Assembly: GCF_000495835.1 (NCBI RefSeq) | Contig: NZ_AWGC01000015.1 | Coordinates: 124,001 to 188,000, forward strand | Direction: 5' to 3' | DNA from: Asticcacaulis sp. AC402 | Lineage (GTDB): Bacteria; Pseudomonadota; Alphaproteobacteria; Caulobacterales; Caulobacteraceae | DNA: 64,000 nucleotides | Shown here: in pieces, positions 56,398 to 64,000 of the stretch | How the letters are laid out: every line of letters starts with the position of its first letter | How positions within the stretch are numbered: the stretch's first letter is position 1 | Made by a program: the position numbers and the translations under genes | Notes under the pieces: model-generated | Told to the model about the DNA's origin: nothing | Seen by the model: the letters and a program-made list of their open reading frames with translations, nothing else | Database searches by the model: none

Positions 56398-56640
56398 TCA
56401 AAGGCCGGTGGAGATCGCCGCGGCAGCCTCGGGCAGCTTTTCCAGGTCTTCTCGGGGTACCGCTGCCACCGGGAAGCGGTCGTCGTCCCAGGTGACATAG
56501 ACCGTACCGGCGTTGACCCTGGCGGTTTCTGTTTCCGGGACGATCTTGTCCTCGCCGGCGGGATTGGCGTTCACGGTGCCCAGCCCCTTGACCTTGTGGC
56601 TGACGCGATTACCGTCTCTCAGGATTTCGTTCTCTGGCAT
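56398..56640 (-). CDS. Conserved-looking small protein with SH3-like core
   Basis: 80 residues, family not recognised. An ideal AGGAGG lies five bases before the ATG, strong evidence that it is translated. The sequence NRVSHKVKGLGTVNANP, then VNAGTVYVTWDDDRFPVAAVPREDLEKLP, looks like a small SH3/Tudor-like barrel of the kind used for nucleic-acid or protein contact (HK..GLGTV plus V.WDD..). It is convergent with rpmF and divergent from a secreted protein gene. Confidence 0.7.
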   Translation of the reverse strand: MPENEILRDGNRVSHKVKGLGTVNANPAGEDKIVPETETARVNAGTVYVTWDDDRFPVAAVPREDLEKLPEAAAAISTGL

Positions 56641-56866
56641 TATAACCTCCTGTGGCTGTTGGATCAGGCTGACTGAAAACTGCGTAAGGGTTCAATGCGG
56701 GGCGCGCCGTTATGATTGCGCCAACGCCAGCGGCGACATCGAGGCGGCGCATTGGTTTGGCCTTGAGGCGCGCGGTTAAGTGAGGGGATGCCGCGAGGGA
56801 AGGGCTGTAGCACCAAGAGCTGGAATATGTCTTCGAGCAGCCGAGAGAAACTGTCGACGTCTTTGT

Positions 56867-57268
56867 ATGGACGAGTTTTTGGGCTATTCCTTTTCTGCGC
56901 AATGGGCGGATTTTGTGCAACGTTTTCTGCTATTTTTCGCGCTGGCTTTAGGTTTCGCATCGCCGTGTTTTGCCACTGAATTTTTGACGGATGTGAAGTG
57001 GTCGCGTTTGCCGACATTGGATGAATTCAATGCACATTATCCCTCTCGCACGGAGGACGACTTCGTCGGAGAGGTGCATTTGGAGTGCCGGATTCGAACC
57101 CGCCAAGGCGACTTGAAGTGCAAGAGCCCTGAAATCGACCCCTGGTACGTGCACATTGGGAAGTTCGTGCAAGCTCTCGCTGAAGGCTATTATAAGGTCG
57201 ATATGGCGAAAACCGATCGGGCGGCCGTGGGGAGGCACGTTCGTATCACGATCAGGTTCGCCGATTAG
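56867..57268 (+). CDS. Secreted TonB C-terminal-like protein
   Basis: 133 residues from ATG 56867; the frame is open to 56780 without signal-like sequence. A hydrophobic segment (FVQRFLLFFALALGFASPCFATE, about 14-36) looks like a signal peptide after an unusual 13-residue lead. The mature part VGEVHLECRIRTRQGDLKCKS...YYKVDMAKTDRAAVGRHVRITIRF matches the pattern of a TonB C-terminal domain (Caulobacteraceae-type VxLxC...GxLxxC...IRF), without the long proline-rich spacer of true TonB. Function unknown. It precedes eno by 86 bases. Confidence 0.55.
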   Translation: MDEFLGYSFSAQWADFVQRFLLFFALALGFASPCFATEFLTDVKWSRLPTLDEFNAHYPSRTEDDFVGEVHLECRIRTRQGDLKCKSPEIDPWYVHIGKFVQALAEGYYKVDMAKTDRAAVGRHVRITIRFAD

Positions 57269-57339
57269 CCGATCCCGCATCGTGCTTGCCTCTGGCGGCG
57301 TCCCTTGCTAACAGGGCGCGAACTTTGACCGTCTCATAA

Positions 57340-58632
<1,293 letters not shown>

Positions 58633-58636
58633 AATT

Positions 58637-58752
58637 TGGGGTGTGGGGCCTGCGGCCCCACCTCCTTACCTTTTCCAACAAGAAAGCCCCGCCCCTCGGC
58701 GCGGGCTTTTTTATTGGAAAAAGGTAACGTGGGGTCACGGACCCCACACCCC
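58637..58752. repeat. Nested inverted repeat with terminator after eno
   Basis: Two arms of about 40 bases mirror each other: GGGGTGTGGGGCC...GGCCCCAC...TTACCTTTTCCAA at 58637-58679 and TTGGAAAAAGGTAACG...GTGGGGTC...GACCCCACACCCC at 58714-58752. The centre (58683-58712) is a terminator hairpin AAAGCCCCGC/GCGCGGGCTTT ending in a T-run. Each arm also forms its own small hairpin. It starts 5 bases after the eno stop. Confidence 0.8.
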
Positions 58753-58914
58753 GGAAGTTTTTACGGTTCACGTTTTGACAATATTGTTAAAAACGGTGTG
58801 ATCGCTACGATAAATTCTTGCGCCTTCAGCGACATGATCAGTAACCGTTTGTTAACCGCGATCGCCGAAAACGGAAGCGAAGTGTCGCGTATCGGTCCAG
58901 AAAGGGCGTAAGTT

Positions 58915-59229
58915 TTGTTATTCCGATTGAGGCCATACTTGCCCACTGCACTGATAGCTCTTGTTCTGACCTATGTATGCGTCCAGTATTTGACGGGCGA
59001 CAAGGGATTTTTCTCGCAGGAAGCCAGAGATTCGGAAATGAAGGCCAAGACCGAGCAGCTGGCCCAATTGAAAGCCGAGCGTTCCGACTTGGAGGCCCGA
59101 GCAAAATACTTGCGTACCGACAATCTGTCGCGCGATCTTCTTGAAGAGCGCGCCCGTGTGCTTTTGGGCCTGTCCGAGCCTAAAGCCTATATCATTCGTC
59201 GCCCATTGCGCGAAAACGTCGTTTCCTGA
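58915..59229 (+). CDS. ftsB: FtsB/DivIC-type septum protein
   Basis: 104 residues from TTG 58915; AAAGGG eight bases upstream supports this rare start. One membrane span (LPTALIALVLTYVCVQYLTG) is followed by a coiled coil (MKAKTEQLAQLKAERSDLEARAKYLR) and the family end LLEERARVLLGLSEPKAYII. FtsB joins FtsL and FtsQ in the divisome to activate septal wall synthesis. The order eno-ftsB-pdhA is common in alphaproteobacteria. Confidence 0.88.
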   Translation: MLFRLRPYLPTALIALVLTYVCVQYLTGDKGFFSQEARDSEMKAKTEQLAQLKAERSDLEARAKYLRTDNLSRDLLEERARVLLGLSEPKAYIIRRPLRENVVS

Positions 59230-59371
59230 GCCGTCATTAGCCCTTTACGCGAGGGCATTCCCCTCCTAAAGGAGAGTGCCTTCGATGCGCGCCCCTGGAC
59301 CGGTGTGGCGCCTATCGACCTGAATTTAAAGGCCGAACATTTTTTGGCCGAACCTTGTGAGGGAGGTGTCC

Positions 59372-60379
59372 ATGGCGCGAACCGCCAAAGCCAGCGACAG
59401 CGATAAAAAGCTGAGCAATGTCTCCAAAGACGAGCTGCTGAAATATTACCGTGAAATGGTACTGATCCGCCGCTTCGAAGAACGCGCAGGCCAACTGTAC
59501 GGCATGGGCCTGATCGGCGGTTTTTGCCATCTCTATATCGGCCAGGAAGCCGTCGCCGTTGGCATGGAAGCGGCTTCGAAGGACGGCGACCAGGTCATCA
59601 CAGGCTATCGCGACCACGGCCATATGCTGGCCGCCGGCATGGACCCCAAGGCTGTGATGGCCGAATTGACTGGCCGTGCCGGTGGTTCGTCCAAAGGCAA
59701 GGGTGGGTCGATGCACATGTTCGATATCGCCACAGGCTTCTACGGCGGCCACGGTATCGTGGGGGCACAGGTGTCGCTCGGTACGGGTCTGGCCTTTTCG
59801 GACCATTACCGCCAGAACGGCAATGTCTCCTTTACCTACTTCGGTGATGGTGCCGCCAATCAGGGCCAGGTTTACGAAAGCTTCAACATGGCCCAGCTGT
59901 GGAAGCTTCCGGTTGTATACGTGATTGAGAACAATGAATACGCGATGGGCACTTCGTTGGCCCGCGCCTCGGCCACCATCAACCTGTCGCAACGCGGCGC
60001 CTCGTTCGGAATCCCGGGTGAAACCGTCGATGGCATGGATGTCTTCGCCGTCAAGGATGCGGCTGAACGCGCCGCCGAACATGCACGCTCGGGCAAAGGC
60101 CCTTACATTCTGGAAATGAAGACCTATCGTTACCGCGGTCACTCCATGTCCGATCCGGCCAAGTATCGCAGCAAGGAGGAGGTCGACGAGGTCAAGACAA
60201 CGCGCGACCCGATTGACCACATCAAAACCATGCTGCAGCAGGCCGGTGTCGCCGAAGACGAGATCAAAGCCATCGACAATGACGTGAAGGCCATTGTCTT
60301 GGAAGCGGTCGAATTCGCCCAGACGTCGCCGGAACCCGATCCATCGGAGCTCTTTACCGATATCTATACCGAGGCCTAA
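59372..60379 (+). CDS. pdhA: Pyruvate dehydrogenase E1 component subunit alpha
   Basis: 335 residues from ATG 59372, with GGGAGG six bases upstream. It forms the thiamine diphosphate enzyme with PdhB and decarboxylates pyruvate. The ThDP motif runs from GDGAANQGQVYES (158 onward) to VIENN (184-188); GGFCHLYIGQEAVAVG and YRDHGHMLAAG form the substrate site, and the loop YRYRGHSMSDPAKYR is the phosphorylation-loop region of eukaryotic homologues. pdhB follows after 96 bases. Confidence 0.97.
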   Translation: MARTAKASDSDKKLSNVSKDELLKYYREMVLIRRFEERAGQLYGMGLIGGFCHLYIGQEAVAVGMEAASKDGDQVITGYRDHGHMLAAGMDPKAVMAELTGRAGGSSKGKGGSMHMFDIATGFYGGHGIVGAQVSLGTGLAFSDHYRQNGNVSFTYFGDGAANQGQVYESFNMAQLWKLPVVYVIENNEYAMGTSLARASATINLSQRGASFGIPGETVDGMDVFAVKDAAERAAEHARSGKGPYILEMKTYRYRGHSMSDPAKYRSKEEVDEVKTTRDPIDHIKTMLQQAGVAEDEIKAIDNDVKAIVLEAVEFAQTSPEPDPSELFTDIYTEA

Positions 60380-60475
60380 GCGTGAGGCGGGCGCCAGGCA
60401 CCAAGAGGGGCCCGTAACGTTTTCAATCTTCAAAGGAAATCCGGCCGGAAAAGGTCGGCTCAGGTGGTACGATAA

Positions 60476-61822
60476 ATGACAGACATACTTATGCCCGCCC
60501 TGTCTCCGACAATGGAGGAAGGCACGCTCAGCAAGTGGCTGGTCAAGGTTGGCGATGATATTTCCGCCGGCCAGGTGATCGCGGAAATTGAGACGGACAA
60601 GGCGACCATGGAAGTGGAAGCCGTCGACGAAGGCAAGGTCGAGGCTATCCTGGTCGAGGCCGGCACTGAAGGCGTCAAGGTCAATACGCCGATCGCACGG
60701 CTGGAAGGCGGTGCGGCGGCCTCGCCGGCGCCCACCAGGGCTGCGCCTGAGGCGGCTCCTGTAGCTGCGGCGGAACCAACGGCCGCCCCGGTCGCGTCAA
60801 AGGCTGAGGTAAGGGACCCGGAATTCCCCGAAGGCACGACGATGATCAAGATCACGGTCCGCGACGCCCTGCGCGATGCCATGGCCGAGGAAATGCGCCG
60901 CGACGACACCGTCTTCCTGATGGGTGAAGAAGTGGCTCAGTATCAGGGGGCCTACAAGGTTTCGCGCGGCCTGCTGGAAGAGTTCGGTGAGCGGCGCGTC
61001 ATCGACACCCCGATCACCGAAATGGGCTTTGCGGGTATCGGTTCGGGCGCTGCCATGGCCGGCCTCAAGCCGATTATCGAGTTCATGACGTTTAACTTCG
61101 CCATGCAAGCCATTGACCACATTATCAATTCTTCGGCCAAGACGCTGTACATGTCTGGCGGTCAGATCAAGTCATCGATCGTCTTCCGCGGTCCGAACGG
61201 TGCCGCCGCCCGCGTCGCCGCCCAGCACTCGCAGGACTACAGCGCCTGGTACGCCAACGTGCCGGGCCTGAAGGTCCTGGCGCCGTACGACGCTGCCGAT
61301 GCCAAGGGCCTGCTCAAGGCCGCCATTCGCGATCCGAACCCGGTCGTCTTCCTCGAGCACGAGATGATGTATGGCAACGAGTTCGAAATCCCCGATGTCG
61401 AGGATTTTGTGCTGCCAATCGGCAAGGCCAAGATACAGCGCACAGGCAAGGATGTCACAATCACGGCGCACTCGCGCATGGTCGGTTTCGCCCTGAAGGC
61501 CGCCGAACAACTGGCGGCCGAAGGCATTGATGTCGAAGTCATCAATCTGCGCACCCTGCGTCCGCTGGATACCGACACCATCCTCGCTTCGGTCCGCAAG
61601 ACCAACCGTCTGGTCACTGTCGAAGAGGGCTGGGGGCCGTGCGGTATCGGCGCCGAAGTCGCCGCGCGCGTCGTAGCCGAGGCCTTCGACGACCTGGACG
61701 CCCCGCCGCTGCGCGTGCACCAGGAAGACGTGCCGATGCCCTACGCCGCCAACCTTGAAGCCATGGTGGTCCCGTCGGTCGAAAAGATCGTCAAGGCCGT
61801 CAAGGCCGTGACCTATCGCTAA
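60476..61822 (+). CDS. pdhB: Pyruvate dehydrogenase E1 beta with N-terminal lipoyl domain
   Basis: 448 residues. Residues 1-80 are a lipoyl domain (lipoyl Lys42 in [12 protein letters not shown]), joined by an Ala/Pro linker (to about 115) to the E1-beta domain: [59 protein letters not shown] and the C-terminal [21 protein letters not shown]. The lipoyl fusion on E1-beta is typical of alphaproteobacteria. The lipoyl DNA is close to that of pdhC next door. It pairs with PdhA. Confidence 0.97.
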   Translation: MTDILMPALSPTMEEGTLSKWLVKVGDDISAGQVIAEIETDKATMEVEAVDEGKVEAILVEAGTEGVKVNTPIARLEGGAAASPAPTRAAPEAAPVAAAEPTAAPVASKAEVRDPEFPEGTTMIKITVRDALRDAMAEEMRRDDTVFLMGEEVAQYQGAYKVSRGLLEEFGERRVIDTPITEMGFAGIGSGAAMAGLKPIIEFMTFNFAMQAIDHIINSSAKTLYMSGGQIKSSIVFRGPNGAAARVAAQHSQDYSAWYANVPGLKVLAPYDAADAKGLLKAAIRDPNPVVFLEHEMMYGNEFEIPDVEDFVLPIGKAKIQRTGKDVTITAHSRMVGFALKAAEQLAAEGIDVEVINLRTLRPLDTDTILASVRKTNRLVTVEEGWGPCGIGAEVAARVVAEAFDDLDAPPLRVHQEDVPMPYAANLEAMVVPSVEKIVKAVKAVTYR

Positions 61823-61834
61823 GGAGCCAACCGC

Positions 61835-63091
61835 ATGACTGATATTCTGATGCCGGCCCTGTCTCCGACGATGGAAGAGGGCATACTGGCCAAGTGGCAC
61901 GTCAAGGTCGGGGATGAAATCTCCGCCGGCCAGGTCATAGCCGAAATCGAAACCGACAAGGCGACCATGGAAGTGGAAGCCGTCGACGAAGGTGTGATCG
62001 AAGCGATCCTGATCGACGCCGGCACCGAAGGCGTGAAGGTCAATACCCCGATCGCTCGCCTGGCCGGTGGCGCGTCTGCTCCGGCACCGGCACCCAAGGC
62101 TGCACCGGCCGCAGAAGCCCCGAAAGCGGCTGAAGCGCCCAAGCCCGCAGTTTCTGCTCCCGCTGCGGCGCCAGCCGTTTCGGGTGGTTCGCGTATCGCC
62201 GCTTCGCCGCTGGCGCGTCGCATGGCGACCATGGCCGGGCTGGATCTGAAGGGCATCACAGGCTCCGGCCCCCATGGCCGGATCATCAAGCGCGACATCG
62301 ACGAGGCGCAAAAGGGCAGTGCCAAGGCGCCGGCCGCCGCCGCTGCGTCGACCGCCGAACCGCGCAAGGTCCAGAGTCTGGAGCAGATGGGTATTCCCGC
62401 CGGTTCCTACGACCTGGTTCCGCTGGACGGCATGCGCAAGGTCATCGCCCGCCGCATGACCGAATCCTTCCGCGACATCCCGCACTTCCCGCTCACCGTC
62501 GATATCGAGCTCGACGCCCTGCTGGCGGCGCGTGGCAAGATCAATACGGCGCTGGAGTCGCGCGGCATCAAGGTGTCGGTCAATGATATGATTATCAAGG
62601 CCGTAGCCCTGGCACTTAAACAAGTGCCTGAAGCCAATGCCTCGTACACGCCCGAAGGCATCGCGATGCATCACAATGCCGATATCGCCGTTGCCGTCGC
62701 CATCGATGGCGGTCTGATCACCCCGATCGTACGCAAGGCGGAAACCAAGTCGCTGGCCGAAATCTCCAAGGAGATGAAGGACCTGGCGCAACGGGCGCGC
62801 GATCGCAAGCTGAAGCCCGAAGAATTCCAGGGCGGCACCTTCTCCGTGTCCAACCTGGGCATGTTCGGTATCAAGACCTTTACCTCGATCCTGAACGAGC
62901 CGCAGGGCTGCATCATGTCGGTTGGCGCCGGCGAGCAGCGGGCTGTCGTCCGAAATGGTCAATTGGCCGTGGCCACCGTCATGTCGGTGACCCTGACCTG
63001 CGACCACCGTGTGGTCGACGGCTCGATCGGAGCCAAGTTCATCAGCGCCTTCAAGCCGCTGATCGAAGATCCTATCAAGATGTTGGCGTAA
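61835..63091 (+). CDS. pdhC: Dihydrolipoamide acetyltransferase (PDH E2)
   Basis: 418 residues. An N-terminal lipoyl domain (Lys42), an Ala/Pro linker, a peripheral-subunit-binding domain ([26 protein letters not shown], about 123-160) and the catalytic CAT-like domain with DHRVVDG near residues 390-396 follow in order. It forms the core of the PDH complex and makes acetyl-CoA. The ATG is 12 bases after the pdhB stop, with AAGGAG upstream. The next gene, lpd, starts 14 bases later. Confidence 0.97.
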   Translation: MTDILMPALSPTMEEGILAKWHVKVGDEISAGQVIAEIETDKATMEVEAVDEGVIEAILIDAGTEGVKVNTPIARLAGGASAPAPAPKAAPAAEAPKAAEAPKPAVSAPAAAPAVSGGSRIAASPLARRMATMAGLDLKGITGSGPHGRIIKRDIDEAQKGSAKAPAAAAASTAEPRKVQSLEQMGIPAGSYDLVPLDGMRKVIARRMTESFRDIPHFPLTVDIELDALLAARGKINTALESRGIKVSVNDMIIKAVALALKQVPEANASYTPEGIAMHHNADIAVAVAIDGGLITPIVRKAETKSLAEISKEMKDLAQRARDRKLKPEEFQGGTFSVSNLGMFGIKTFTSILNEPQGCIMSVGAGEQRAVVRNGQLAVATVMSVTLTCDHRVVDGSIGAKFISAFKPLIEDPIKMLA

Positions 63092-63105
63092 GGGACTGAT
63101 ATCAC

Positions 63106-64000
63106 ATGGCTTATGATCTCGTTGTTATCGGTTCCGGCCCCGGCGGTTACGAAGGCGCCATCCGCGCCAGTCAGAACGGCCTGAAGGTCGCCATTGTCGA
63201 GCGTGAACTGCTGGGCGGCATCTGCCTCAACTGGGGCTGTATCCCGACCAAGGCTTTGCTCAAGTCGGCCGAGGTGTTCGACAAAATCAACCACCTGTCC
63301 GACTATGGCCTCACCGGCGAAAAGCCGGGCTTTGACTTTGAGAAGGTGATCGGCCGTTCCCGCGCGGTGGCCAAGCAACTCAACGGCGGCGTCGGCTACC
63401 TGATGAAGAAGAACAAGATCGATGTTATCGAGGGCTTCGCGACGCTGGAACCCGGCAAGGACGCTCCCAAGGTGGTGGTCAAGCTGAATGCCGGCGGCAC
63501 CAAGGACGTCGAAGCGAAAAACGTTATGCTGGCGGTCGGTGCCCGGGCGCGGGAAATCCCGCAAATCGGCGCCGTATCGGATGGCGATCGCATCTGGACC
63601 TATCGCAATGCCTTGACGCCCAAGAAAATGCCAAAGTCCCTGGTGGTCATCGGATCTGGCGCCATCGGCATCGAGTTCGCCAGTTTCTATCGCTCGCTGG
63701 GCGCTGACGTGACCGTAGTCGAGGCCCTGGACCGGATTTTGCCGGTCGAGGATGTCGAGGTTTCGGCTGAAGCCCACAAGGCTTTCGAAAAGCGCGGCAT
63801 CAAGTTCCGCGTCAGTGCCAAGGTGACCAAGGTTGAAAAGACCAAGGACGGCGTGGCGGTTGCCGTAGAGGTTGCCGGCAAGACGGAAACCTTGTTGGCG
63901 GAAGGCTGTATTGTCGCTGTCGGCATCGTGGCGAATACGGACGGTATTGGCTTGGAGAAGCTGGGCGTCGAGATGGACCGCGGTCACGTCAAGAACGACA
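63106..64000 (+). CDS. lpd: Dihydrolipoamide dehydrogenase (PDH E3), 3' end cut by window
   Basis: 298 codons are visible and the frame is still open at the window end; full members are about 465 residues. The FAD-binding start YDLVVIGSGPGGYEGAIRA and the redox disulfide Cys40/Cys45 in GGICLNWGCIPTKALL are intact, as is the NAD-binding fold LVVIGSGAIGIEFASFYRSLGADVTVVE. It reoxidises the lipoyl groups of PdhC. TAAGGGA lies upstream of the ATG. It completes the pdhA-pdhB-pdhC-lpd operon. Confidence 0.96.
   Translation, partial: MAYDLVVIGSGPGGYEGAIRASQNGLKVAIVERELLGGICLNWGCIPTKALLKSAEVFDKINHLSDYGLTGEKPGFDFEKVIGRSRAVAKQLNGGVGYLMKKNKIDVIEGFATLEPGKDAPKVVVKLNAGGTKDVEAKNVMLAVGARAREIPQIGAVSDGDRIWTYRNALTPKKMPKSLVVIGSGAIGIEFASFYRSLGADVTVVEALDRILPVEDVEVSAEAHKAFEKRGIKFRVSAKVTKVEKTKDGVAVAVEVAGKTETLLAEGCIVAVGIVANTDGIGLEKLGVEMDRGHVKND

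Noticed and set aside
59312-60433. 373-codon minus-strand frame opposite pdhA
   Set aside because: Antisense shadow of pdhA.
61172-63007. 611-codon open frame on the minus strand opposite pdhB and pdhC
   Set aside because: Its low-complexity Gly/Arg/His content reflects the antisense of Ala/Pro linkers; the plus-strand genes are certain.

Overview
The window is chromosomal DNA from a GC-rich alphaproteobacterium. Gene order and protein features point to Caulobacteraceae, with an Asticcacaulis- or Caulobacter-like relative my best guess. Supporting marks are the bamE | CBP3-chaperone, DUF177, plsX, fabH, ihfA, merR order; a PDH E1-beta with its own lipoyl domain; the short class of ProS; LpxI instead of LpxH; the GTTC-N7-GTTC type of SOS box at lexA; and DUF1467/DUF2842 membrane proteins. 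This placement is inferred from memory of those families; no search was run.

Layout. 0-6.3 kb: a deoxyribosyltransferase-like protein, bamE (minus), then CBP3 chaperone, yceD, plsX, fabH, ihfA, a MerR regulator and tRNA-Pro(GGG). 6.3-10.6 kb: the most accessory stretch, with a Cys-rich orphan, a small secreted protein, a GRDP-like membrane protein with a Gly/Cys tail, a Gly/Ser-tailed membrane protein, a 56-residue single-span protein and two small conserved membrane proteins. 10.6-20.3 kb: ctaA, a Tat-exported PhoX-type protein, rplM-rpsI, argC, proS-lolC-lolD and a GNAT enzyme. 20.7-24.2 kb: dnaE. 24.7-40.2 kb: a long run of translation and envelope genes: rpsB, tsf, pyrH, frr, uppS, cdsA, dxr, rseP, bamA, skp, lpxD, fabZ, lpxA, lpxI, lpxB. 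40.2-51.5 kb: gltA (minus), comEC (plus), then lexA, trpC, trpD, trpG, trpE and ppiD (all minus), with one small plus-strand gene splitting trpE from trpG. 51.7-64 kb: tpiA, secG, pyrG, ridA, small genes, rpmF, eno, ftsB, pdhA, pdhB, pdhC and the 5' part of lpd.

How the genes work together. Most of the window serves macromolecule synthesis and the envelope: acyl-phosphate and fatty-acid initiation (plsX, fabH), isoprenoid and phospholipid precursors (dxr, uppS, cdsA), lipid A (lpxD, fabZ, lpxA, lpxI, lpxB), and outer-membrane protein and lipoprotein traffic (bamA, bamE, skp, lolC/D, rseP, secG, ppiD). A second theme is glycolysis to the TCA cycle (tpiA, eno, PDH complex, gltA).

The most unusual signal is not a gene. 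Two families of palindromic intergenic elements are scattered through the window: family A (13 copies or fragments, about 100-120 bp, ends TAGAGCG...CGCTCTAG) and family B (5 copies, about 140-167 bp, ends TAATACCAA...TTGGTATAA). Eleven genes use the first or last bases of an element as their stop codon. Well-preserved copies are bounded by the same trinucleotide on both sides, TAG for A and TAA for B. I infer short non-autonomous mobile or hairpin elements that integrate at TAG/TAA triplets, which spares the reading frame when the target is a stop codon.
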